38,625 nt of DNA, from the NCBI GenBank assembly GCA_026627345.1, contig JAPNUP010000105.1:1-38625 (forward strand), read 5' to 3'. Below, piece after piece: positions 8,722-16,342 of the stretch. Numbering within the stretch: position 1 is the stretch's first letter; every line of letters begins with the position of its first letter. Under the pieces are notes generated by a model. It was not told the origin of the DNA. It searched no databases and worked only from the letters and a program-made list of their open reading frames with translations. Made by a program: the position numbers and the translations under genes. Source of the DNA: Bacillota bacterium (lineage in GTDB: Bacteria > Bacillota > Bacilli > Alicyclobacillales > SLC66).

Positions 8722-9729
8722 AAGCTGCTCGAGCGCCTTGGAAGTCACCATGATGACCCGATCACACCATGCATCGAATGCGGGATCGTCCACCTGGCAT
8801 TCTGGATGCGCAAGGATGTACGCCACTGTCTCTTTGATTCCCTGATCAAACCTTGTCGTTGCGACGAAGCCCGGCACTAACCGCTTGATCTTAGCATTGT
8901 CAAAGACCACGGAGTTCGCCTTGTCCCCCAGTAGACCTCCCCGATAATCGACGTCGCTACAAGCGGCGAGAAACTCCGACGCGACATGCACCGCACGCAG
9001 TTTCACACCTAGCGCATCGGCAATGCTCTCATAGATCTGGTTCCAGGTCAGCGTCTCATCCGACGTGATGTGTACCGCTTCTCCGATCGCATGGAGATTG
9101 CCCATCAACCCGATGAATCCGCGCGCGAAGTCACTGTTATGCGTCATGGTCCACAAAGAGGTACCATCGCCGTGAATAATCACCGGCTTGCCGGCCAGCA
9201 TGCGTTTCGCCACCTGCCAGGATCCGCGTTGACCATGCACCCCGAGTGGGATCGATCGTTCATCATAGGTGTGACTCGGACGGACGATCGTGATCGGAAA
9301 GCCACTGTTTCGATACTGCTCAAGCAAGTAGTCTTCACAGGCAATTTTGTTACGGGAGTACTGCCATTGCGGATTGGACAGCGGTGTCCCTTCCGTCACG
9401 CGATAGTCAGATAAAGGCGTCTGGTACGCTGACGCCGAACTAATAAAGATAAACTGTCTGGTCCTCCCGTGAAATAAGCGGTAGTCTCGCTCTACATCAG
9501 CCTTCTCAAAAGCGATAAAATCCGCGACGACATCCCACTCCGTACCAGCGATCACTCGTGCCACCGACGCCTCATCGTGAATATCAGCGGTCAAGACTCT
9601 CACTCCAGCTGGCAGGCGATCACTGCGCTGCCCGCGATTGAGTACATACAAGTCGCAACCCTGCTCTAACAGTTGCCGGGTGATCGCCGTACTGATGATC
9701 CCGGTTCCTCCGATCAATAGTGCCTTCAT
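8707..9729 (-). CDS. NAD-dependent epimerase/dehydratase family protein
   Basis: 340 residues, extended-SDR type. The N-terminal M-K-A-L-L-I-G-G-T-G-I-I-S matches the G-x-x-G-x-x-G nucleotide-binding loop, and residues F-I-S-S-A-S-A-Y contribute the catalytic Ser region. The usual Y-x-x-x-K is represented by Y-S-R-N-K, and a V-R-P-S-H-T-Y segment follows. The start at 9729 has GAGGGGGAAAA just upstream. A longer in-frame ATG at 9762 overlaps the permease stop as ATGA but lacks a ribosome site. It is encoded downstream of the AEC permease, so the two may be cotranscribed. The substrate is probably a nucleotide sugar or small sugar derivative, but nothing here fixes it. Confidence 0.82.
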   Translation of the reverse strand: MKALLIGGTGIISTAITRQLLEQGCDLYVLNRGQRSDRLPAGVRVLTADIHDEASVARVIAGTEWDVVADFIAFEKADVERDYRLFHGRTRQFIFISSASAYQTPLSDYRVTEGTPLSNPQWQYSRNKIACEDYLLEQYRNSGFPITIVRPSHTYDERSIPLGVHGQRGSWQVAKRMLAGKPVIIHGDGTSLWTMTHNSDFARGFIGLMGNLHAIGEAVHITSDETLTWNQIYESIADALGVKLRAVHVASEFLAACSDVDYRGGLLGDKANSVVFDNAKIKRLVPGFVATTRFDQGIKETVAYILAHPECQVDDPAFDAWCDRVIMVTSKALEQLGAQV

Positions 9730-9758
9730 TCGTTTTTCCCCCTCGATTCTATCATTCA

Positions 9759-10679
9759 TCACGGATGCAAAAATGCGATCACCACCGTCACCGTGATGAT
9801 GCTAAAAAGCGTTGATGAAAATACTGCTTGCGACGCCAGGTCCGGCTCATTGTCAAACTCCACTGCCAGCAGCATGCTGTTGAGCGATGTTGGCACCGAG
9901 GAGGACAAGATGAGCGCATCCGCCACCAATCCGTGAATGCGCAACAGCGACACGACTGCCAAAGCGAGCAAAGGACTGACCAGTAACCGCAATGCATTGG
10001 ATAGTAGCACATCACCGAACTGTAACGACCATTTCATCTGCCCTAACTGCATGCCAAGCGTGGTGAGTGCGAAGGCGGTAAAGGCATTGACAAGATCGTG
10101 CAGCGGAATCATAATCGGCGTCGCGATACTGATATGCAGCAGGCGCAAGATAATCGCCAGCGGAATCATGTATACCGCCGGCAAGCGAAAGATCGCCCGC
10201 CAGATGTCGCGCGTAGCCATCTTATGAGCGTTGGCGCTGTATACGCCGTAGGTATTCGGCAAGATATTTTGAAACAGCATGACGATTACCTGTACCGACA
10301 GCGCCAGCGGATTGCCGTGAAAAGCCAGCTGATTCAGGGGAATCCCGTAGTTGGCGCTATTGTAAAAGAGGACACTGTTGCGAATCGCGCCAGCACGTCC
10401 ACCTTGATAGTGCCGCCATTTCATCACGAGCGTGACGACGGTGATCAAAGCCGCAAAAAAGATGAGAAAAAACAGCACCACTTGACCAATCACCAGTTGT
10501 GAAAACCTGGTCTGATAGATATCCGTAAACACAAGCGCCGGTGAAAACAGATAAAACAGCAACTTCGTCATCGTCTTGATGTCGAGGTGAAACACGCGTT
10601 GAATTGTGACGCCTCCTGCGATCATCAGACACAGAGGGATCACATTGCGTGTCAGAATAAAAAGCAGATACGTCAACAC
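9759..10679 (-). CDS. AEC (auxin efflux carrier) family permease
   Basis: 306 residues with about ten hydrophobic helices, and the family-typical N-terminus N-V-I-P-L-C-L-M-I-A-G-G. The two halves each carry an N-rich segment (N-S-A-N-Y-G-I-P-L in the first half, S-S-S-V-P-T-S-L-N in the second), typical of the inverted-repeat AEC fold. Bacterial members export or exchange organic acids such as malate or malonate; the substrate here is unknown. The start is GTG at 10679 with AGGG about ten bases upstream. The stop is about 30 bases before the preferred epimerase start, so an operon is likely. Confidence 0.82.
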   Translation of the reverse strand: MLTYLLFILTRNVIPLCLMIAGGVTIQRVFHLDIKTMTKLLFYLFSPALVFTDIYQTRFSQLVIGQVVLFFLIFFAALITVVTLVMKWRHYQGGRAGAIRNSVLFYNSANYGIPLNQLAFHGNPLALSVQVIVMLFQNILPNTYGVYSANAHKMATRDIWRAIFRLPAVYMIPLAIILRLLHISIATPIMIPLHDLVNAFTAFALTTLGMQLGQMKWSLQFGDVLLSNALRLLVSPLLALAVVSLLRIHGLVADALILSSSVPTSLNSMLLAVEFDNEPDLASQAVFSSTLFSIITVTVVIAFLHP

Positions 10680-10790
10680 TCATCATCCCTACGTGTACCG
10701 TCGAACCGGGGTACGAGACGGGTGGCATCTGTCACTAGATATCTCAGTGTACCACGATTTCTTAGAATCGATTGGCCTATGCCGAACGCC

Positions 10791-12905
10791 TTATGCGTGC
10801 GCGACCAGGTGCTCTGCTGTACGAAATGCTAAAGCGTAAATCGTCAGGACCGGGTTGACCCCGCCGTTTGTCACATGGACAGAACCGTCACTTACCCAAA
10901 GATTATCATAGCCATGGATACGACCGTGCGGATCGGTAACCGAGTCCACAGGATCATCGCCCATGCGCAGCGTACCCGCTTGATGCTGCCCTGCACTGAG
11001 ACCGCCGCCCGGCCGCGTGCGCCATACTTGGCGTGCGCCGGCCGCTTCTAGCCAGACCTCGGCTTGCTGCGCCAACGCGTTCGCCGCGCGCACGGACTCC
11101 GGATGGGCACCACCTGACAATGCGGCCACCGGTATCCCGAAGCGATCTTTGATTGTAGGCGACAGACGCACACGTGACGTAGCCATCGGTATCTCTTGAA
11201 TCGGCCCTTGGACATGGCTCGTGCGAGAGAAACTTTCGCGCATGACAGCCTTGCCGGAAAGCCCCCAACGAGGTGCATCGGGCGCCAGAGCACGGTACCA
11301 GTGAATGATGGGCAGACGAGTGAACTCGTTAGCCAATAGCCCCCCACCTACGATCCCGGTGCCTAAGTCATGGGAGAAGCGACGGGTAGCGATACTCACC
11401 CCAGGTCCCAGGCCATCTTGCACAGGCTCAGCAAATACACCTAACGCGCCCGCATACACATGTCCTTGCAAATGGCGGCCTACTTGCCCGAAGCGATTGC
11501 CGATGCCATCCGGTTCTGCCTCGCTCGCTGAGTGCAATAAAAGACGTGCGCTTTCGATTGCTCCCGCTGCCACCACCACATGTCCCGCCCGCACCTGCCG
11601 ACGCCTAACCGAGCCATCCGCGACGACCTGCACCAAACGAACGCCTGTGGCGTGTCGACCGGCTTCCGTGTCGATGCGCTCGACCATCGTATCTGTAAGC
11701 AGATCGCAGCGACCAGTCGCCAGCGCGCGCAGTAACATCGTGTTGTGTCCGCCATTTTTGCTATTCGTAGGGCACGCGAAGCCGATGCATTCGCCGCAGC
11801 GTCCACATGCCGCTCTCCCATCTCGCGAAACAGAGTTGATCAAGAGCGGCACAGGTCCCGCGTCCCAGCCCAACTTTTTCGCCGCTTGTGACAGACGCTC
11901 TGCTTCCTGCGTCTCGGGCAACGCGGGCATCGGGTATGGCCTCTGTCTCTCCCCGTTTCCTGTGTGAGCATTGCCATCACCAGACACGCCCACTTCCCAC
12001 TCCGCTCGCTCGTAAAAAGGCTCCAGATCCTCATAGCGAAGTGGCCAGTCACGCAGGCTACTGCCCTCCGGAACGCCGTAACGTGTCGCCATCCGAAAAT
12101 CATCGGGATGAAACCGCCATGCCTGCGCCCCGTATACTCTCGTGCCACCGCCGACTGTCATGGCGTTGTTGTGATAGTCCCCGTCATGCGGTAGCGTAAT
12201 GAACTCATCGCCCCGTTCAGACAACATAGTACGCGGATAGCCACGCAAAGCGGGACCGGTGTTATGCCCGTACAATGAGAAACGGTGATTGCGCAGATGA
12301 TCACGAGCGATCTGTTCATAAGACAGCCAACTGCCGCGCTCGACGACCAGCACGCGAAGTCCCGCCTCGGCCATCACCGCAGCTGCAACGGACCCGCCTG
12401 CACCGGCTCCTATGACTACAGCATCATACTGCCTGTTGATGTCATCAAACGTCTTTCTAGTAGGTTCAGTCTCAAGGCCTGGTATTGGACCCTTAGAGAT
12501 CGGCTCCGGGCGATAACCGAGCATGTCCCACGAAACACCATCGCGGTTTCCTCCAGATAAGGGACTCGCGTAGTACCCCTCCATCGCGAGCTTCATCAAA
12601 GTTGTAAAGAAGGATTGACAAGAGACAGGCCAGTGATTCATCCGTCCTGCTTCCAGATCGTGCAACAAAGCATCTTGATCGCCGCTGATCAAATCTGTGA
12701 AGGGCCCACCATGACGTGCCCACGCGTCTGCATTCAAGGCGAGCAACCCAGGTTTCAGCAGATCTGTCCAAATATCCGCATCTTCCGCGAATCGGCGTTT
12801 GAGGTATACAAGCGCTCCCGCTTGTGTGGCTGATGGCCAAGCGTCAGCAGGTATCAGCCGGTCGAGCGCCGCTGTCAAGATCGCCTCTGGAATCATCGCT
12901 TCCAA
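10791..12905 (-). CDS. GMC oxidoreductase with fused gluconate 2-dehydrogenase subunit 3-like N-terminus
   Basis: About 704 residues. Residues 1-165 resemble the small gamma subunit of FAD-linked gluconate dehydrogenases; the rest is a glucose-methanol-choline oxidoreductase. The FAD loop V-I-G-A-G-A-G-G-S-V-A-A-A is followed by V-V-E-R-G-S. A cysteine cluster C-G-R-C-G-E-C-I-G-F-A-C-P lies mid-protein, and the C-terminal H-V-T-N-G-G-V-N-P-V-L-T-I carries the GMC His/Asn pair. Such enzymes oxidise sugars or alcohols and pass electrons to the respiratory chain. A TTG at 12905 is preferred because AGGGGG lies seven bases upstream; ATG 12896 (MIPEAIL) is an alternative. No signal peptide or cytochrome subunit gene was seen nearby. 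Confidence 0.85.
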   Translation of the reverse strand: MEAMIPEAILTAALDRLIPADAWPSATQAGALVYLKRRFAEDADIWTDLLKPGLLALNADAWARHGGPFTDLISGDQDALLHDLEAGRMNHWPVSCQSFFTTLMKLAMEGYYASPLSGGNRDGVSWDMLGYRPEPISKGPIPGLETEPTRKTFDDINRQYDAVVIGAGAGGSVAAAVMAEAGLRVLVVERGSWLSYEQIARDHLRNHRFSLYGHNTGPALRGYPRTMLSERGDEFITLPHDGDYHNNAMTVGGGTRVYGAQAWRFHPDDFRMATRYGVPEGSSLRDWPLRYEDLEPFYERAEWEVGVSGDGNAHTGNGERQRPYPMPALPETQEAERLSQAAKKLGWDAGPVPLLINSVSRDGRAACGRCGECIGFACPTNSKNGGHNTMLLRALATGRCDLLTDTMVERIDTEAGRHATGVRLVQVVADGSVRRRQVRAGHVVVAAGAIESARLLLHSASEAEPDGIGNRFGQVGRHLQGHVYAGALGVFAEPVQDGLGPGVSIATRRFSHDLGTGIVGGGLLANEFTRLPIIHWYRALAPDAPRWGLSGKAVMRESFSRTSHVQGPIQEIPMATSRVRLSPTIKDRFGIPVAALSGGAHPESVRAANALAQQAEVWLEAAGARQVWRTRPGGGLSAGQHQAGTLRMGDDPVDSVTDPHGRIHGYDNLWVSDGSVHVTNGGVNPVLTIYALAFRTAEHLVAHA

Positions 12906-12949
12906 ATTGCAGCCCCCTGTCGTCGGTGTGACGTTACGTCTATTCACCG

Positions 12950-12975
12950 CTAGACTATCATCTATACATCTAGAC
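12950..12975. promoter_or_regulatory. CTAGAC-type repeated box upstream of the GMC gene
   Basis: CTAGACTATCAT (12950-12961) recurs exactly upstream of the next gene (14299-14310). A second CTAGAC starts at 12970, exactly 20 bases (two helical turns) after the first. It sits 45-70 bases before the GMC start, where a promoter or operator is expected. Confidence 0.4.
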
Positions 12976-13101
12976 ATAGGTGTAGAACCGTCGCACGTTC
13001 ATTTGTATCGTATCGCGTACATAGATCAAAACCTCAGACCCTGCTACATAGCGACTGGAGACTGAGCGGGCGTATTTGAAACAGCGCGGTCGAACAGTCA
13101 C

Positions 13102-14124
13102 TTATACACTCGGAAACCACTGACGTTCACCCGTGTATAGATTGACCAGTCGCGTGCCGTTGTAGATCGGACGGTGGTTGACCTCCCGGATCGTCACGGT
13201 ACAGTCATGCACCGCAAAGGAGACATCCACGCCTCCACGCGTCATAGCAGCCGAGGTGCCATCGACGATTTGAAACAGGCGCAGCATGGGCAACAGACGG
13301 CGTGCGAAAGTGGAGGGCAATTCCTGCTCCCCGTGATGATGGTAGCGGATGACATCGACCACATCTTGTTTCTGTCCATAATTGAATTGCGCCATGTCCG
13401 CGCTGCGATCCGCGTGCAATTTCCCCTCTTCAAAGACCACCTTCGGATCCACCACATCGCCTACGTGCAAATCCGGCTGTGACTTCCCCAAATCATGGTA
13501 GACAAACGCCTGAACGAGATCATCTTTCTCGATCCCTATTAAACGGGTCACACCTTGAGCTGTCAATTGCGAGAACAGCTTCAGACAATTGACTACATGC
13601 CGGTAGCCACCATCTTTGACGATGCCGGTAATCGTGATCTGCTTAGTCTTCGGATCGAACCGATCCCGGTACTCAGGTATCGATTTGAGTCGATACTCCA
13701 CTTTGCTGTTAGGCAGTGTCAACGCAAATGCCAGATCGAGTTCTTGTTCCATAGCCATCAGATGCGTGACATCTTCGCCGGTGATCAGCACCCCATCCGT
13801 AGCATTGCTGATGCGCACGGGAACGATGTTGATCGCAAGGATACGTCCATCCTGAGTCGCCCGCGTGATTCCTTTAATCGGCACTCCGGATTCGAGCACG
13901 TCGTGAACTTTCGTACGCTTACGATCTGCATAGTGCTTCCAGACATCGAGTTCGGAAAAGAAATCTTTCCCTTGATAGGAAATATCGGACAAGCCGAGGA
14001 TCTGCTTGGCAGAGTCATTGACAAAGGTCACGCGCAGTTGGTCGTCCAACAAGACGAGAATCTCGCTCATGGCATCCGCCATCGGTTGAAAAAGGAGTTC
14101 TCGATGATCCAACAAGTTCGTCAT
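13102..14124 (-). CDS. PAS-HD domain protein under cyclic-di-GMP riboswitch control
   Basis: 340 residues. A PAS domain (about 12-125) is followed by an HD-type metal-dependent phosphohydrolase domain (about 165-300). Candidate ligands are His176, His210-Asp211 in Y-H-D-L-G-K, His262-264 in Y-H-H-H-G-E, and Asp288 in I-V-D-G-T-S. The H-D-L-G-K and H-H-x-G-E segments recall HD-GYP phosphodiesterases, but the G-Y-P triplet is absent. ATG 14124 has AAAGGGGGCGG upstream. The leader carries a c-di-GMP-I aptamer and an intrinsic terminator, tying expression to that second messenger. A role as sensor or phosphodiesterase in nucleotide signalling is an inference from this. Confidence 0.8.
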   Translation of the reverse strand: MTNLLDHRELLFQPMADAMSEILVLLDDQLRVTFVNDSAKQILGLSDISYQGKDFFSELDVWKHYADRKRTKVHDVLESGVPIKGITRATQDGRILAINIVPVRISNATDGVLITGEDVTHLMAMEQELDLAFALTLPNSKVEYRLKSIPEYRDRFDPKTKQITITGIVKDGGYRHVVNCLKLFSQLTAQGVTRLIGIEKDDLVQAFVYHDLGKSQPDLHVGDVVDPKVVFEEGKLHADRSADMAQFNYGQKQDVVDVIRYHHHGEQELPSTFARRLLPMLRLFQIVDGTSAAMTRGGVDVSFAVHDCTVTIREVNHRPIYNGTRLVNLYTGERQWFPSV

Positions 14125-14153
14125 GATACCGCCCCCTTTATCGGGCTCCCAGA

Positions 14154-14179
14154 CAAAAAGACTCTGCCTGCGCAGAGCC
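14154..14179 (-). terminator. Intrinsic terminator of the riboswitch expression platform
   Basis: On the minus strand an 8-bp stem (GGCTCTGC / GCAGAGTC, one G-T pair) with loop GCAG is followed by TTTTT. It lies between the aptamer and the PAS-HD start codon. A competing pairing of GGGCTC with GAGCCC closer to the gene could serve as antiterminator. Confidence 0.8.
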
Positions 14180-14189
14180 CCGTCACAGA

Positions 14190-14278
14190 AAATGCCTGCA
14201 ACCCGGCGATCATAGACTCTCGTCCTTAGACCCGTGGCTTTGCGCCCGCACCTTTCGCTGCGTTTGCCCTATGTCCCT
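14190..14278 (-). promoter_or_regulatory. Cyclic-di-GMP-I (GEMM-I) riboswitch aptamer
   Basis: The minus strand carries the family's conserved blocks in order: AGGGCAAAC (14262-14270), a GCGAAAGG tetraloop hairpin, GCGCAAAGCCACGGGTCTAAGG (14224-14245, including the invariant GCAAAGCC and the tetraloop-receptor region), and CGCCGGGTTGC near 14198-14208. This matches the known GEMM-I consensus closely. It is followed by a terminator hairpin and then the PAS-HD gene, so the RNA should control transcription read-through in response to c-di-GMP. Whether ligand turns the gene on or off needs structure probing or folding. Confidence 0.9.
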
Positions 14279-14298
14279 ATGTATTTGATCCTACGTGA

Positions 14299-14321
14299 CT
14301 AGACTATCATACTAAGTCTAG
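14299..14321 (-). promoter_or_regulatory. Promoter/operator region for the riboswitch transcript
   Basis: CTAGACT (14299-14305) and AGTCTAG (14315-14321) form a 7-bp inverted repeat around a minus-strand TATGAT (14306-14311) that can act as -10. The predicted start point lies about 20-25 bases before the aptamer. No good -35 is seen. The left arm shares 12 bases with a site upstream of the GMC gene. Confidence 0.4.
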
Positions 14322-14379
14322 CAGTGCACCACGAAAAAAAGAGAGAGGCGAAATAGCCGCCCCTCCTACTCGATATTCT

Positions 14380-15114
14380 TTAGATTCTCCCGTGAAATAA
14401 GGATGTAATGATCGGGCCAGTCTTCCAATCGGCCAGTGTTTTCAGGAGATTGCCATCCGTGGTGATCAAAACGACCGCGATCAATAGCATCAACACACCG
14501 GCCATACGGTCCACCCATACCATACGCGTACCTAATCGACGAAAAGCCGCAACCAATGGCTTGGAAAACACGAAGGTCATCATAAACATAGCGGAAAACC
14601 CGATACTGTAGAGGATGAGAACCAACAGCTTTTCAAGAAATGATCCATGGATTCCGACAACTAAAGTCAGCGCCACAATCAGCGTCACTTGCCATCCAAA
14701 AGCTAACGTGAACCCGGTCAGGTACGACCGCCAGTACGTGGCACGCCCGCTGTGTGAGCGCGACGCCGAGAACCCCGCATCGTGCAACCAAGGCAAGCGC
14801 AGTACCCCCAGTCGCTGGAGCCCCAAGACGAGGAGCAGAACGCCCCCGACCACACCTGCATACCCCATCCATCCGCCGAAAGCTTTGCCTACGAGAATCG
14901 CGGCAATGCCCAAGGCGATGACCGTTGTAGAGAATCCTGTGACAAATGATAAACTATGTTTCAGTAGATACCACGTTTTGTCCGGACCCGCCGCAGCCTC
15001 GGCGGAGGTGCCGCTCAGGTACCCAATGTACGCTGGCAGCACACTCAAGAGTCACGGTGCGCAAAAGGATACGGCTCCTGCGATTGCGGAAAACGCCAAT
15101 AAAACGATCTGCAT
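14380..15114 (-). CDS. CcdA/DsbD-family membrane thiol transporter with in-frame TGA at the conserved Cys (selenoprotein candidate or nonsense mutant)
   Basis: From ATG 15114 (GGAGG six bases upstream) the frame reads 20 codons to a TGA at 15052-15054, then runs on without interruption for 223 codons as a typical CcdA protein with six hydrophobic helices. The junction is S-F-C-A-P-[TGA]-L-L-S-V-L-P-A-Y-I-G-Y-L-S-G. The family normally has S-P-C-V-L-P-L-L-P there, so TGA replaces the redox Cys and creates C-x-x-[TGA]. The second family Cys (G-W-T-P-C) is G-W-Q-V-T here. A downstream-only start (TTG 15048) has no ribosome site and would delete helix 1. It is last in a sulfur-transfer operon. 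Sec insertion, nonsense mutation or base error all remain possible. Confidence 0.7.
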
Positions 15115-15142
15115 TCCATGCCTCCTTCCTCGCACTTTAGCC

Positions 15143-16315
15143 TTACACGGTCCGACTACGCAGGATGCGCGCCGCCTCTGTACACGCAGTCAATTTGTCC
15201 ATCGCAATGTCTGCCGAATTCATCGGACGCTGAGCAAATGTCCCAAAGCCGCAGTCCGGATTGAGAAACACGCGATCTGCAGACACGTACTGCAAGGCGG
15301 CATTGACTTTATCGACGATACTGTCCACCGTTTCCACTTGCGTGACTCGCGGGTTGACTACACCAAGTCCTATCTCTGATTGCGCCAGAGACGCGAGCGC
15401 AGACAAATCCCCCGCTCGCGGGGTCGCATATTCAAGGACATACTGATCTATATCCAGGTTCACCAGATGAGGGAGCAGCGGTTCGTAGGAACCGCGTAGC
15501 AGCACGTCCTCCTGGGTACTCCAGTTTCCTCGACACACGTGCACACCTAATCTGGTTCCGCGTCCGCGAAGTCCTCGCGTCACGTCATTAATCAGCTCTG
15601 TTGCAAAGCGGAGTTCTTCCTGCGCATCAGCCTTCGCGGCAAGCGCCCCACACATGAACGTGCGATTGGCATTTTTCTGAGTAAATACCAATTCGGTCAA
15701 AACCGGTTCATCTAGTTGGATAAAGTCTACTCCCGCTTCGATCAGCTCTCCGATCTCCTCGCGCAAGATGCGCACAACATCTAGGGCCAACTCCTCTTTA
15801 GTCGGATACGCCCTTTGCGACAACCCTTCGACCCACATCGACCGAGTCAATAGGTACGGACCCGGTAAAGCGACCTTGATCGCTCGATCTGTGTGCTGGC
15901 GTAAAAACAGGTATTCTTGCAGAGCCAATGGTTTAGCTCTGCGGATTTTCCCTACGGCTGCGGGGTTCGAGAGCGAGTAGGCCGGTACGTCCAATGAACC
16001 TAGGATCTCTTCAAACCCTGCTTTATCCTCCACGTACTCCAGCAGTTGCGCCACTGTGAGCATGTCGACGTGTTCCAGTTTGTCAGCTACAAAGGAAATA
16101 AAGTTGTCGCGTCGTTGCTCTCCATCAGAGACCAGATCGACGCCCGCCTGTTCTTGCATGCGCAAACACGCCAGCGTCGCTTCTGCAGCCACTCGCTCGA
16201 ATTCTTCTTCTGTTATCCGACCCGCGCGCTTCTCGCGCAAAGCGCGTAAAACGTCTCTGGACCTAGGCCAACTTCCCACCACAGTCACCGGAAACAACGG
16301 TAAAGATCCTGGCAT
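15143..16315 (-). CDS. Cobalamin-independent methionine synthase II family protein (MetE C-terminal-like)
   Basis: 390 residues, equivalent to the catalytic C-terminal half of MetE. V-G-S-W-P-R-S at the N-terminus, D-G-E-Q-R-R-D-N, F-I-Q-L-D-E-P-V-L, H-V-C-R-G-N (zinc-ligand His and Cys) and N-P-D-C-G-F-G-T (third zinc Cys) are all visible. Stand-alone members of this family transfer methyl groups to thiols but often lack the folate-binding N-terminal half. The true acceptor or donor may therefore not be homocysteine and methyltetrahydrofolate. ATG 16315 has AAAGGAGGCG upstream. It sits between the TusA-OsmC and CcdA-like genes with short gaps, which suggests a sulfur-related rather than purely methionine-biosynthetic job. 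Confidence 0.85.
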   Translation of the reverse strand: MPGSLPLFPVTVVGSWPRSRDVLRALREKRAGRITEEEFERVAAEATLACLRMQEQAGVDLVSDGEQRRDNFISFVADKLEHVDMLTVAQLLEYVEDKAGFEEILGSLDVPAYSLSNPAAVGKIRRAKPLALQEYLFLRQHTDRAIKVALPGPYLLTRSMWVEGLSQRAYPTKEELALDVVRILREEIGELIEAGVDFIQLDEPVLTELVFTQKNANRTFMCGALAAKADAQEELRFATELINDVTRGLRGRGTRLGVHVCRGNWSTQEDVLLRGSYEPLLPHLVNLDIDQYVLEYATPRAGDLSALASLAQSEIGLGVVNPRVTQVETVDSIVDKVNAALQYVSADRVFLNPDCGFGTFAQRPMNSADIAMDKLTACTEAARILRSRTV

Positions 16316-16342
16316 GACGCGCCTCCTTTGTGGTCAGATGAA

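Noticed and set aside
11305-11967. 220-codon plus-strand open frame
   Set aside because: Antisense to the GMC oxidoreductase, a GC-driven shadow with low-complexity Ser/Pro/Arg composition.
14615-15379. 254-codon open frame on the plus strand
   Set aside because: It lies antisense to the CcdA-like and MetE-like genes, has no ribosome site, and its translation is rich in Arg/Pro/Ser without any recognisable fold.
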